The position numbers and the translations under genes were made by a program. From Primula veris (lineage: Eukaryota > Streptophyta > Magnoliopsida > Ericales > Primulaceae): a DNA stretch of 64,000 bases. The notes below the pieces were generated by a model that was given only the letters and a program-made list of their open reading frames with translations, was not told the DNA's origin and made no database searches. Position 1 is the first letter of the stretch. Each line of letters opens with the position of its first letter. Where the stretch lies: contig OY821745.1 in the NCBI GenBank assembly GCA_963682055.1, forward strand, positions 28,331,342 to 28,395,341. The letters are read 5' to 3'. Of this stretch, positions 36,911 through 48,280 are shown one piece after another.

Positions 36911-37262
36911 TGATTATAATAGTATATAGTGATATGTGGATTGCTAAAGATAATGTAGACCATGATGTTCTCAGACTGTGTGGACCATGATGGAGGACAA
37001 ATAGATAATGAAGGAGATGTTCTGCTTGATATTGGTATTGATTTAGATTTTGGTAATAAGAAATCTAAACTTGTTTATATCCATGACCATACATTAAATT
37101 ATGTTGGTTATGTAGATGTGTTAGTTTTAGATGAAGGTTATATTGATTCTGATCATTTTAGTGACTTTTGTGAGTCAGATAAATGAAAGTATAACTTCAC
37201 TTTAAAGACTCGTGTCTTGAGTAAAAAAGATTCGCATAGAGTAGAGTTCAAATTAGGAATGA
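36911..37262 (+). pseudogene. MuDR-type transposase N-terminus (copy B, upstream of the copia element)
   Basis: The frame 36962-37186 contains 'GIDLDFGNKKSKLVYIHDHT' and 'GYIDSDHFSDFCESDK', matching copies A and C. Sequence 37195-37262 continues to 'FKLGMRF', the first words of the DNA-binding domain. It is then cut by the copia insertion. Confidence 0.7.
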
Positions 37263-37268
37263 GGTTTT

Positions 37269-38038
37269 TGTTGGAAAAAAACCATGTTTCATGGTGTTTT
37301 CCGAATTGGTCACGAGTCCAAAAGTTTGGTCAAATTCCATGCTAAAAATCTAAAGTTTAGACTCCGTACTCAAGTGGTTGAGTAGCTTGTGTGACAAGCT
37401 TCGAAACGGTATATCGCATGACCTATTCGCTGAATGTGTGTGAATGGAAATTGGTTCCGAAGTTGGACCATGGAGAGACGAAATCTTGAATTTGGAAGAG
37501 GAAGTGGGAAAACAAATGGATGGGGAAGCCATCCAAATGTTTATCCCACATCAAAGAGGAAAAATTATTTTGAATAGTTTATATACAGATTCACCACTAG
37601 AGAGTGGTAATAATGTGTAGCCTCATAAGTGTGTGTAGACAAGTGCACCACACACGCGCGCGCTCACTCGGTCTCGGGCTCGGGCACGGGTCTCGGATCC
37701 GGTTCCGGTTCCGGTTCCAAGAAAGTCTGAGAGTTTTGGATAATAACAAAACAGTCATAAAAATTCCAGCAAGCTTGTAACTGATGCAATTAAATGAGAA
37801 TAATTGACTCATTAATTCAGCAATTTCGAATATTGAATTAAGTGACCATTACGGCTGAGATTTCAGCTTAGCCTATAAGTAGGCAGCTCTCTCCCACTCT
37901 CTAAACACACTTTTACATTCTGAAAATACTGCATTATTTTTCCATAGCATTTTAGAAAGAGAGAGAACCACCCACCAACAGCTCGACTTTGACTCGTCGC
38001 CAGTTTCCGGTGAGTCATCCGAGACGTTGTACCTTGGG
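37269..38038 (+). repeat. 5' LTR of the copia element, truncated
   Basis: Matches 42159-42967 of the 3' LTR. A GC-rich, CG-containing segment ('cacacacgcgcgcgctc' then 'ctcgggctcgggc') at 37645-37695 is shorter than in the 3' LTR (42548-42640), where the 'ggctcgggctcggg' unit is expanded. The last 569 bp of the LTR are missing. Confidence 0.9.
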
Positions 38039-39340
38039 GGTGCTCTATGTTCCAGATATCCCTAAGAATCTGGTATCCGGTCGGTGATGGTGAAGAACGG
38101 GTTCAAGCTTGTTTTTCAATCTGATAAAATTGTAATCACCAAAAATGGTGTCTATGTGGGCCGTGACTATATGACCAGTGACATGTTTAAGTTAAACATA
38201 TGGACACCTGCTCCCAATAAAGGTGCTAAAGCTGAGGCTAGCACAAGTAATGTAATGACTGTTGCCCAATAGGTCAATAATAAGAATTCTGATTTTACTT
38301 ATTTATTTGAGTCATTTCATTTGTGGCATGGTAGATTAGGTCACGTGAATTATAATTCGTTAAAGAAATTAATATCACTAAAATAAATACCAAATTTTGT
38401 CTTTAATAAGCAACACAAATGTGAGATATGTGTAGAGTCAAAATTAACGAAATCTTCATTTCAACATGTGGAACGAGAAAGTGAACCTCTCGGTCTAATA
38501 CACACGAATGTATGTGACTTAAAGTTTATACAAACACGAGGAGGGAAAAAGTACTTTATCACATTTATAGATGATTGTACTAGATACTGATATGTTTACT
38601 TAATGAAAAGTAAAGAAGAAGCAGTAGAGAAATTCGCTCTTTATAAGACCGAAGTTGAAAATCAACTCAATAGAAAAATTAAAACATTGAGAAGTGATAG
38701 AGGTGGTGAATTTGAATCACCGTTTGAGCAAATATGCACTGAAAGCGGCATTATACATCAAACCACAGCCCCATACACTCCCGAGCAAAATGGGGTTGCC
38801 GAGCGTAAAAATAGAACGCTAAAGGAAATGATGAATGTTATGCTAATCAGTTCTGGGTAACCCCATAACATGTGGGGGGAAGCGATACTTTCTGCAAACT
38901 ATGTTTTAAACAAGTTACCACATAAGAAGAGAGATAAGACTCCATATGAGTTATGGAAAGGTCATCAACCCAGTTATAAGAACATGCGGGTTTGGGGTTG
39001 TCTCGCAAAGGTTCTAGTTGCCACTCCTAAGAGGATGAGAATTGGTCCTAAAACGGTGGACTGTGTGTTCATCGGATACGCACATAATAGTAGTCCATAT
39101 CGGTTTCTCGTACACAAGTCGGACAATCCCAATGTGCACATAGATACGTATATGGAAAGCCGAGAGGCCTCTTTCTTTGAAGATATCTTTCCCGATAAAT
39201 TACCTATATTTGTACAAACTCAAGAGTTCAACAGTGAAGGAATGTGGGGGCAAGTGAACCGACAGAGAAAGAGGAAGAGCATCGACGTAGCAAAAGGTCA
39301 AGGAAGGAAACTTATTTTGGACCTGATTTCTTAACCTTCA
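38039..39340 (+). pseudogene. Copia pol: protease end and integrase
   Basis: 'GVLYVPDIPKNLVSG' is the end of the protease/linker region. The integrase zinc finger follows as 'FHLWHGRLGHVNYNSL' and '[10 protein letters not shown]'. In the catalytic core the first acidic residue lies in 'HTNVCDLK' (often HTDVCD), the second in 'KTLRSDRGGEF', and the Glu in 'YTPEQNGVAERKNR'. The C-terminal part (38870-39334) has 'LWKGHQPSYKNMRVWGC' and 'KTVDCVFIGYA'. Integrase inserts the cDNA into the host genome. Stops near 38270, 38383, 38589 and 38859 show it is dead. Confidence 0.92.
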
Positions 39341-39757
39341 TGGTTGAAGGCGAACTGGTATAAACAAGCTATGTCAACACCGGATTCCCAATATTGAGAA
39401 GAAGCTATCCAAAATTAGATTGAGTCAATCATGCAAAACCACATTTGGGAACTAGTGGATCTTCCGCCATGATGTAAGCCCCTAGGTCACAAGTGGATCT
39501 TCAAGAGGAAGTTAAGGGTTCATGGCACGATTGAGAAATAAAAGGCGAGACTTGTAGTAAAAGGCTTCAGGAAAACTGAAGGTGTCGATTATTTTGACAC
39601 GTATTGTGACGACCCAGATTTCCAGGAAGGAAATTCTGTGGTGCGGTGTTGTGCGTCAGTCCCACATCGCCCAGATATGAGAGTACTCGTGTGGTATATG
39701 AGCTTAAAGATCCATTTCCTATCAACAAGGCCTTTTAAAGCCGTGCGGCACAACAGC

Positions 39758-39834
39758 GAGGACGGAACTCCACAATTAAGCGTGCTTAACTTGGAGTAGT
39801 ACCAGGATGGGTGACCCCCCTGGGAAGTTGTGCC
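39758..39834 (+). ncRNA. 5S rRNA-like region in Cassandra LTR 1
   Basis: 'aactccacaattaagcgtgc' then 'ggagtagtaccaggatgggt' and 'gacccccctgggaagt' follow plant 5S rRNA from the A box through the intermediate element to the C box, the internal RNA polymerase III promoter. Compared with 5S rRNA the A box has A for G ('caatt' for 'cagtt') and there is one extra C before 'tgggaag'. It is part of the retrotransposon and is not a functional 5S gene. Confidence 0.9.
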
Positions 39835-40159
39835 AAAGCGGACAATATTGTTGATACGGGCGTGACGGTTCGGTCCGTTTTGGCCGGATCATTACAGATG
39901 GTATCAGAGCCTCTATCTGGCCGGAAATGTGGGGACTAGCACGTGTGTGTGAGCCCCTGAAGGACGACGTGTCCGACGAGGACGTCGTGCCTAAAGGGAG
40001 GGTGATTGTGACGACCCAGATTTCCAGGAAGGAAATTCTGTGGTGCGGTGTTGTGCGTCAGTCCCACATCACCCAGATATGAGAGTACTCGTGTGGTATA
40101 TGAGCTTAAAGATCCATTTTCTATCAACAAGGCCTTTTAAAGCCGTGCGGCACAACAGC

Positions 40160-40236
40160 GAGGACGGAACTCCACAGTTAAGCATACTTAACTTGGAGTA
40201 GTACCAGGATGGGTGACCCCCCTGGGAAGTTGTGCC
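40160..40236 (+). ncRNA. 5S rRNA-like region in Cassandra LTR 2
   Basis: Same as in LTR 1. Here the A box has the canonical 'cagttaag' but 'catactt' in place of 'cgtgctt', so the two LTR copies carry different A-box changes. Confidence 0.9.
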
Positions 40237-42158
40237 AAAGCGGACAATATTGTTGATACGGGCGTGGCGGTTCGGTCCGTTTGGGCCGGATCGTTACACG
40301 TATGCTCCTGTCTCTAGGAAAACGTCTATCCGAATCGTCATTTCTCTCATAGTTTTGTTTGATATGGAAATACATTAAATGGATGTCAAGACGGCGTTTC
40401 TAAATGGAGAACTGGAAGAAGAAATTTACATGAAATAACCGGAAGGTTTTGTAGTTCCTGGTAAAGAGCACCAAGTGTGCAAACTTGTAAAGTCTCTATA
40501 TGGACTCAAACAAGCACCAAAGCAATGGCACGAGAATTTTGATAGAATAATGCTATCAAATGATTTTCGCATTAATGAGTGCGATAAATGTGTCTACACT
40601 AAAGGAAGTGGAAGAGACTGTGTCATAGTCTGTCTCTATTTGGATGACATGATTATAATTTGGAGTACTGATAGAATCAGCTCCACAAAGAAAATGTTGT
40701 CATAACACTTCGATATGAAGGATTTGGGTATAGCTGTTGCAATACTTGGTATGAAAATTAACAAAATATCAGAGTGGTATGCCTTGTCACAAAGTCATTA
40801 TGTTAAACAAGTACAAGACAAGTTTGACAAGGGCAGTAAGGCGATGTCTAGAACCCCAATTGAGTTCAACTATAACCTGAAAAAGAATTTCGGTAAGAGT
40901 GTGAATCAATTAGAGTTCTCTCGGGTCATAGGCAGTCTCATGTATATAATGAATTGTACTAGACCAGACATAGCAACCTCAGTGAGTAGACTGAGCAGGT
41001 ACATCAGCAATCCAAATAAGGAACACTGGAAGGCCATTATGAAACTTCTCAGATAATGAGGTTTTCAGCCAGATTACGGGCTGCACTATACCAAATATCC
41101 AGCGGTACTGTAAGGGTACTCACATACCAACTGGATATCAGACTCCAATAGCACAAGGTCCACGAGTGGATATGTCTTTATAATGGGAGGAGCTGTTGTG
41201 TATTGGAGATCCTCCAAACAGACATGTATCGCAAGGTCAACTATGGAATCTGAATTCATAGCGTTAGACTTAGCAACCGAGGAGGCAGACTGGCTGAGAA
41301 GTCTTTTGGAAGGAATTCCAATGTGACCAAACTCTGTTCCTGTAATAAGCATGCATTGTGATAGTCAATCAGCTGTTACGCGGGCTCAGGATCATATGTA
41401 TAATGGAAAGTCTCGACATATACGTCGGAGACATAAATCCGTAAGAGAATTGTTATCCAACGGTGTGGTATCCTTAGATTTTGTGAGATCAAAGGAAAAC
41501 AAAGAAGATCCATTAGCAAAAGGCTTGACTCAAGTAGGAGTCGAGGCGTCATCAAACGGAATGGGATTAAAGCCCATTAAAATGGTGGCCCCCCCATAGG
41601 CAACCCAACCTAAATGGAATCTTTCCTGCTAGGTTCAAAGGAAAACTGAACTGTGAGGGCAACCGAACAAAGCACTCGGGAACCAGTAGTTCCCAGCCCA
41701 TTTTCCGCGATGACAGAGTGATAAACCTGTACCATTGTAAGGGTGAGCTTGAAGCTCTTAATGATCCTAGTAACTCGACGGTCGAGTAAGGTGAGTCAGG
41801 ACACCTTCGACTTGGAACCATTTATAACGAGTGTGTAAGGCCGGTACCATGTGATGAGCTTGGGCTAAATCACTAGAGCACTCAGTTGAAGTTGTCAAGG
41901 CAGTCCAGGCCAAATATGGACAACAACTAAAGGGCCTAGTACGTGGGTAGAAAGGGCACTGTGTGGGTATCATGCTGGAATACACAAAGCTAAAGGGTTC
42001 AAAGCATCTATGCTACCTAATAGCAGTATTCCGGATGAAACTACGCTACGGCAGGTTCAAGGCGCGCTCTACCTGACCTTAGGCAGTGAAATTTCACGGT
42101 TCTCTTGATTTGCATTTAGGGCATGGGCTTTCGAGCCAATTGCCTTCATGTGGGGGAT

Positions 42159-43536
42159 TGTTGGAAAAAAAACCATGTTTCATGTTGTTTTCTGAATTGG
42201 TCACGAGTCCAAAAGTTTGGTAAAATGCCATGCGAATAATCTAAAGTTTAGACTCCTTACTCAAGTGGTTTGAGTAGCTTGTGTGACAAACTTTGAAATG
42301 GTATATCGCATGACCTATTCGGTGAATGGGTATGAATGGAAATTGGCTCCGAAGTTGGACCATGGAGAGACGAAATCTGGAATTTGGGAGAGGAAGTTGG
42401 AAAACAAATGGATGGGGAAGCCACCCAAATGTTTATCTCACATCAAAGAGAAAAAATTATTTTGAATAGTTTATATACATATTCACCACTAGAGAGTGGT
42501 AATAATGTGTAGCCTCATAGGTGTGTGTGTGTGTGTAGGCAAGTGCACCACACACGCGCGCGCTCGCTTGGTCTCGGTCTCAGGCTCGGGCTCGGGCTTG
42601 GGCTCGGATATGGGCACGGGTCTCGGGACTTGGGTCCGGTTCCGGTTCCAAGAAAGTCTTAGAGTTTTAGATAATAACAAAACATTACCAAAAATTCCAG
42701 CAAGCTTGTAACTGATACAATTAAATGAGAATAATTGCATCATTAATTCAGCACTTTCGAATACTGAATTAAGTGACCATTATGGCTGAGATTTCAGCTT
42801 AGCCTATAAGTAGGCATCTCTTCCACTCTCTAAACACACTTTTACATTATGAAAATACTGCATTATTTTTCCATATCATTTTAGAAAGAGAGAGAACCAC
42901 CCACCAACAGCTCGACTTTGACTCATCGCCAGTTTTCGGCGAGTCATCCGAGACGTTGTACCTTGGGATCGAAGCGTCAACGCAACCAAAAACTTTAAGG
43001 TGGTTGGGCGAATATAGGTTAAGGGCGGACTGTTTACAGTCGCCTCATCTTTTTATTTTTGCCTTTTAAATACCGCAATTTAAATTCTGTAATTCATATT
43101 TTTGTCTTTTCAATTCTGCAATTTTATTTCTGTATTTTAATTTGTTGTACTTAGCTGTAATATTTATATTCTGTCTTTACCTTTCTGTAATTAATTTAAA
43201 GTACTGTTTCTATTATGTAATTTCAATTCTGTAATTTAATTCTGTAATTAGAATAGTTTCATTTCAGTCATGTAATTTCTATTTCAATCAGAATAGTCCG
43301 GCTGTTAAGTTTATACTTTCCGGTCCGGCAGTTTCTATTTATTGCAATTCACTACATCAGATTATTAATTGATAATAATCTGAATAACGTTTGCTTTAAT
43401 TTCTATTCAGTACATACATGTTGTAATATGTAATTTCAGTTTCAATTCTGAATTAATAAAGATTACACTGGTTTTGATTATTTCTTTTTAGTCCTTTATT
43501 ATTGTATAATTGTTATTTCGTACACGGAAACCAACA
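42159..43536 (+). repeat. 3' LTR of the copia element, complete
   Basis: 1378 bp from 'tgttggaaaaa' to 'ggaaaccaaca'. Its last third (42990-43500) is rich in 'tctgtaatttcaattctg'-like phrases. A leader-like block 'gcctataagtaggc' near 42803-42816 may hold the promoter. Confidence 0.9.
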
Positions 43537-43541
43537 GTTTT

Positions 43542-43839
43542 TACCGTGCAAATACAACGAAGAATAAACATGCATGTGCTTGGAAAAAAGGAATTGTGCT
43601 AAAAGGACAAAGGAGGAGACAGTCTAAATAAAGACATTTGATGACAATCATACTTGCATCATAAGTAATGTTATTTCGAGTGTTTGAGCCAGAAAATGAT
43701 ATTGGACAAGAACCATGAATTAATGGTGTGTTTATGTCAAAAAATGATAGTGGACATGATTAACAAGTTGATGGATAAAAAAGAGGATTAGAAGCTGAAA
43801 ATGAAGAACATATGAGAGAGAGAGAGAGAGAGAGAGAAA

Positions 43840-43880
<41 letters not shown>

Positions 43881-44367
43881 AGAGATGGAGAAGAAGAAGG
43901 AAGGAGGGAGGAGGGGGTTGGGATTGTTTTTATAAATTTCATGTTTCATTTTTGGCAACATGTTGCAAACTAATATGAAAATGTGAGAATAAAAGCGAGT
44001 TGGATGAAAGTTGAAATTTATAATCCCAAAAAATTGGGATGACACACCTAAACACTCGAGAGAAGATATCACGAACATAAATAAAGCAACCTGTAATTAT
44101 TTTATTGTAATTTTTTTTATGCTTACAATGTTTAATCAATAACATTTTTTTTTAATAAAAAGGAGGATTCAAAGACATGTGTTTTCCTCAAAAAAGAAGC
44201 CAGAAGTGATTGAAATATCAAGTGAAAGTGAAGAGTCACATGATGCTGGAATCAGAAGAGTTAGAAGAAGTTCAAAAAAAATAGCAAAAAGGCAAGTGAA
44301 GATAAATGGAAAGAGATCCACTAAAGCAGAAGCTTGTAAAGTGTTTCATGATAATATCAATGAATAA
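43542..44367 (+). pseudogene. MuDR-type transposase fragments (copy B, downstream of the copia element)
   Basis: 43542-43690 resumes the DNA-binding domain with stops: 'CKY', 'KTFDDNHTC'. The basic tail at 44179-44367 ('SSKKKPEVIEISSESEES', 'KRQVKINGKRSTKAEACKVF') resembles a transposase C-terminus and recurs at 60200-60390. A poly-G tract (43840-43879) lies between the pieces. The DDE core is absent. Confidence 0.65.
43813..43879 (+). repeat. (GA)n microsatellite followed by 40 consecutive G
   Basis: The GA run (about 43813-43837) passes into G at every position 43840-43879. Copy A has only 'aagaaaaaggagggggcta' at this place (9904-9922) and copy C lacks the site. The C-run on the minus strand produces proline-rich false open frames. 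Confidence 0.95.
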
Positions 44368-44539
44368 AAATATTGAAAATTGTAACTGAAGCTGCAGAAG
44401 AAATGTCATTTTGTTTCCATTTTGAATTTCTGAAATGTTATTTTGTTAAGTCTTAAAAGGTACTTTGAATTTCTGTTATGATCTAGATGATGGCGTATTT
44501 GGTAAAAAATTCATGTGTTAATGCATTTTAAATGGTCAC

Positions 44540-46060
44540 ATTTTGTACAAGATGGTTATGTTTTTGACCGTTTGTTTATTTGGCGACAGATTATATTTAA
44601 TGGTTATGTGTGGAATGTGCATAACTTGCAGGTTTGGTGTAGTGTTGTTGTTATATTATGTGTGAATGATAAAAAAAAAATGCAGGTCTTGGTATAAACG
44701 TGCAAAAACCTGTGGGTTTTTTCAGATGTGTTAAATGTGTGGTTATGTATGGAATATGCTTAAATTGCAGGTTTTGTGTTGTGCAAAATGCATGTGTTAG
44801 TAGACAAGTGTAAAAAATTGCTGGTTTTTAGTTGTGTTAAATGTGTGATTATCTGTAAAAAAAAATGTAGGTTTAATGGTTATGTGTGAAATGGCCATAA
44901 TTTGATGGTTTGGTGTAGCATTGTAAATGTAATATTGTATGTGAATGATGAAAAAATACAGGTGCAAGTATTAACGTGCAAAAACTTGCAGAATTTTTCT
45001 GATGTGTTAAATATATTGTTATGTATGGAATGTGCTTAATTAGTAGGTTTTGTGTTGTGTAAAATATAGGTGTTAGTAAGAATGTACAAAAAAAAAATGA
45101 CAGATAAAAAAAATGGCAGATTTTTGTTGTATTAAATGTGTGGTTATGTGTAAAAAAAACATATCTGAACTTGTGTTAAAAATAGACACATAATGTAAAT
45201 TTGATTGCATATCTAGTGTGCAATGAAAATCATATTATGTGTGGAATATGTGTTTGAAATATGATCTTGTATTTGAAATGCTCATATTAAATTTTTACAG
45301 GTTTTAAGTTGTGAAATAGAGTCTAAATTTGTGTGAATGTGAATATTAGATGTGTTAAGTTGTTGGATTTAAGTTGCTACTTTTGTTGTGCGTGAGTAAT
45401 GAAAAAATGCATGTCTTGGTGTAAAGGTGCAAAAAATTATGGGTTTTTTTTTTGTGATGTGTTAAATGTGCGATGATGTATGGAATGTGCTTAATTTGCT
45501 GGTTTTGTGTGGTGCAAAATGTAGGTGTTAGAAGGAATGTGCAAAAATTACTGGTTTTTAGTTGTGTGTTAAATGTGTGATTATGTCTAAAAATTACAGG
45601 TTTTAATGTTTGCTTGTGGAATGTACATAATTTGCAAGTTTTGTGTAGTGTTGTGAATGATGAAAAAATGCAGGTGTAAGTATGAACGTGGAGAAAGTTG
45701 CAGGATTTTTCTTCGGATGTGTTAAATATGTAGTTATGTATGGAATGTGCTTAATTTGCAGGTTTTGTGTTGTTTAAAACGTAGATGTTAGTAGGAATGT
45801 ACAAAAACTTGCATGTTTTTGGTCTGTGTTAAATGTGTGGTGGTGTAAAAAATTGCAAGTTTAGAATTATGTCAAAAATTGACACAATGTGTAGTATTTG
45901 ATTGCATATCTCATATGCAGTTAAAGTCTTATTATGTGTGGAAGGTGTTTGAAATGTGATATTGTGTTTGATATGTTCGTATTAACTTTTTTTGCAGGTT
46001 TGAATTTGTGAAATATGGTTTAAATTTATGCGAATGTAAATATTATGCCTTAAGTTACAT
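44540..46060 (+). repeat. Degenerate tandem repeat of the MULE right arm (copy B)
   Basis: Same phrases and order as 10230-11690 ('ggttatgtatggaat', 'cttaatttgcaggttttgtg'). No coding potential. Confidence 0.8.
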
Positions 46061-46569
46061 GGTTTAAGAGCAACCGTATCAGTTTCTCTACAATATTCCT
46101 CGAATTTGAGGTGAATACATTAGTTTAACAATTTAAGTCTAACAAGATACACAGAGCTACAATTTAAGAGAAAGAGGCTTATACGTGATGTAAAAGGCTA
46201 TAAGTTAGACTTCATTTGTTTCTAGCCGGTAACATTACCAAACTATGTAGAACATTTTACTACTAGTTTTTACAAAAGTAGAGCATCCAAACTTTTTAAA
46301 TAGGCAGATTATAAGCCACATACCACAGAGCTACAGCTTACAAGCCTACAACTTTTATTAGATCCATTAAGATAAAAATTGTTGTCGATTTTATACTATG
46401 GGGTTATCGGTGTAATTACTGAAATTAATAAACAAAAATAAGTCCTAAAAATTGTAGTAAGAATAAACATGGTGCGGTAATACAATGTTAGAAAGAAGGA
46501 ATTACCCCGAATACAATTTATATCTAGCTACATCGTTAAATCTAAATTCGACCCTATCCTGAAGGGAAT

Positions 46570-47138
46570 TTAAACATTAAAAACGTTCACGAAAAAATTG
46601 TCCCTTAAAACAATGGAGTAACTAGTAACGGGCAAACACCCTCCATATATACAGAAAAATTTGTATTTTGATTTATTGATTTTAAACTTTCGGCACCTCA
46701 TATAATTATGAAAAAAAAACATTTCCGATTCCGCCACTGACTTTAACTCGCCTTGCAAGTGACGTGGCGCAAGTGGCGTCCTACAAAGCGGGCACGAGTC
46801 ACGACCAAGGTCGATCCAACGGTCCACACAATTCTGGTGAAAAACGTGCTTGCAGTTCCTCAACCACCTGATTTTTTCCTCATCTTCAATATCAAATAAG
46901 CAAATAGAACAAGTACTATCTCCCGATAACGTCATGTCACCAAACCTCAGCACTGGCAAGAGCTCCTTAATCAAGTCTTGTTTTCGGATAGGGTATTCGC
47001 TAAAGAACTCGAAGCATTGGTCTTCAAAATAAGGGAGGCCAAGAAAATGAAGAAGATGTATGATTGGAGTTAGAAAACTAGATATAGGATTATGTTCAGG
47101 GAGAAGTTGTTCTTGTTGTATCCAACCGGAAATCCCAT
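46570..47138 (-). pseudogene. RING-H2 gene, second copy, frameshifted twice
   Basis: The original start is the ATG at 47138. A 19-bp deletion in the membrane-anchor codons (near 47070-47077) brings a stop after 23 residues. The frame reopens at a Met at 46974 and encodes an intact RING-H2 finger ('CSICLFDIEDEEKIRWLRNC' to 'CPLCRTPL'). Two extra bases in an A run near 46715 remove the original stop and add about 24 foreign residues. If translated from the internal Met it would be a soluble RING protein without its anchor; more likely it is a pseudogene. Finger residues are the same as in 12323-12772 and changes near it are conservative (E/D, K/E). Confidence 0.85.
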
Positions 47139-47842
47139 TTTAAGATAATTTTAATAAGAATTTAGAAGAAAAAAAAGGGAAGCAAGTTTTTTTCGTTGGT
47201 TGAAATACAGAATAGATACATGTATATATATATATAGTGAGTATATTGTGACATGCTATAAGTCTAGTTTAATTATGATTACGAAGGGTCAAGTGGAAGT
47301 TAGTGCACAAGAAATTAGTAATTAATTAATCAATGGCTGTTTTTATGGGACAATGGTGACATAGTTTTCTTTTGAAGATAAATTAAACTAGTGATCAGAA
47401 GTCATTTTGATATCTTTTCTAATTATTTTGGTTATTACGAAAATATTAATTACGGATTATGATTCGCCTATTATTTGTTGTTGCGGAGCTATGATTGGGG
47501 GGATAAATGAAATGAAAATTAATAATCATAAATTAATGTCCCTAACATGGTATTGGTATCATTTTAATGGCACACCAAAGAGGTCAAGTCTTTTTATTTT
47601 TGAAATGCAAGCAAATTATTAACCAACCCAACCAAATACACAAAACAAAATGTCTATACCACATGTCGGAATAGACCCCAAATTTACGGATTTTGACCTG
47701 AAGTAACGTACTTCAAGCCAAGCAATCCGTATAGATTATCCTCTTTACAATTATATAACAACAAAAATAAGGACTCAACCATTACAACTAGCCCATTTTT
47801 ACTAACAGTAAGAAGTAAGCTCTCATGTTTGTAACAAAATTT
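47139..47842. repeat. Upstream flank of the RING pseudogene (unit 3)
   Basis: Co-linear with 12773-13555, including a TA run (47222-47237). The (GGT)n tract and neighbours of unit 1 are deleted ('gctatgattggggggataaa'). Confidence 0.7.
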
Positions 47843-48280
47843 AATTGAGTTTATGAAAAAAAATAAAAATTTACCCACTAAGTAAATTGAACAAGGAGAG
47901 TAGTATGGTGAGTCACTAGAGTATATTTACATTTTTCTTTTCACATATTTATTCGATATTGCACAACCTAATAGATAACACTTGACAATTCATATGGCGA
48001 GCGATTACAGTACCTACCCTAAGTCCTTCATTGTTAGGTTCACGGTTTAGCATTAGCGATATTATTTAGTTAATTTACCAATTTGAGTTGTGACTTATTA
48101 AATTTTCATTACCGACATTTATTAAAATATCGTTAAAATAATCGAGCAAGCACAATCGGTCATTTGATATTTTTTGCTGTTTTGGATCTCACAGTCTCTT
48201 GAATAGAAGAGAGCAATGTCTACATTTTTTTTCCATTTAGAGTATTGAATTTTATACTAAAGAAAAAAAAAACAATGTCA
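47843..48280 (+). repeat. X block of unit 3, left-truncated
   Basis: Starts inside the Stowaway-like MITE (its right end is 47900) and then matches 14996-15330 and 23828-24190. Near 48275 ('aacaatgtcatttgattctc') it jumps into the Z block equivalent of 26813, omitting the Y copy kept in the other units. Confidence 0.75.

Larger units (their letters stand above)
39605..40298 (+). mobile_element. Complete Cassandra TRIM retrotransposon
   Basis: Two LTRs of exactly 292 bp (39605-39896 and 40007-40298), both 'tgtgacgacc' to 'ttaca', surround a 110 bp internal domain. That domain holds a tRNA-Met primer site 'tggtatcagagcc' (39899-39911) and a polypurine tract 'aaagggaggg' (39993-40002). Target duplication 'cgtat' is at 39600-39604 and 40299-40303. 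Each LTR carries a 5S rRNA-like stretch. By eye the LTRs differ at 8 of 292 sites, 7 of them transitions. It has no coding capacity, as usual for Cassandra, so it needs proteins from another element. Confidence 0.96.
39341..41585 (+). pseudogene. Copia pol: reverse transcriptase and RNase H, split by Cassandra
   Basis: The first part (39341-39604) reads 'LGHKWIFKRKL' and 'ARLVVKGFRKTEGVDYFDT'. After the Cassandra insert it resumes with 'YAPVSRKTSIRIV', 'MDVKTAFLNGELEEEIYM', 'CKLVKSLYGLKQAPKQWH' and 'VIVCLYLDDMIII' (YxDD-type catalytic pair as YLDD). RNase H words follow: '[20 protein letters not shown]', '[19 protein letters not shown]' and 'MHCDSQSAVTRA'. Several stops and frameshifts interrupt it. 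Sequence 41586-42158 is non-coding up to the polypurine tract. Confidence 0.92.
37269..43536 (+). mobile_element. Degenerate Ty1/copia element with nested Cassandra
   Basis: Ends are 'tgttgg' and 'ccaaca', with target duplication 'gtttt' (37264-37268 and 43537-43541). The 3' LTR is 42159-43536 (1378 bp), preceded by polypurine 'gtgggggatt'. The 5' LTR is cut short at about 38038, where 'accttggg' is shared by the LTR and by pol. The deletion therefore removed the 5' LTR end, primer site, gag and most of the protease. Pol follows with many stops. Order of events: MULE, then copia, then Cassandra. Confidence 0.93.
35640..46560 (+). mobile_element. MULE-like element copy B, interrupted by a copia element
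   Basis: The left end near 35650 has spaced words ('taattcactagtataaatta', 'ttccacaagttctcattac', 'ttatatgcatcac'). An A-rich block with 'tttttcacaaaaaa' (35820-36010), 'agtgcatata' motifs (36080-36310), transposase fragments (36900-37260 and 43542-44367) and the right-arm repeat (44540-46060) follow. The copia element at 37269-43536 sits in the transposase. About 110 bp present in copy A (9533-9637) are missing at that site. Confidence 0.6.

Noticed and set aside
39758..39834. A genuine 5S rRNA gene
   Set aside because: Only part of the 5S sequence is present, it sits inside a 292-bp LTR that occurs twice, and it has A-box and C-box changes. It is Cassandra.
39936..40375. Minus-strand frames 39936-40130 and 40178-40375
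   Set aside because: They lie in Cassandra, which is known to be non-coding, and read through the 5S-like LTR.
43760..44078. Proline-rich minus-strand frames with Ser-Leu repeats
   Set aside because: They are the translation of the (GA)n and poly-G tracts and not a protein.
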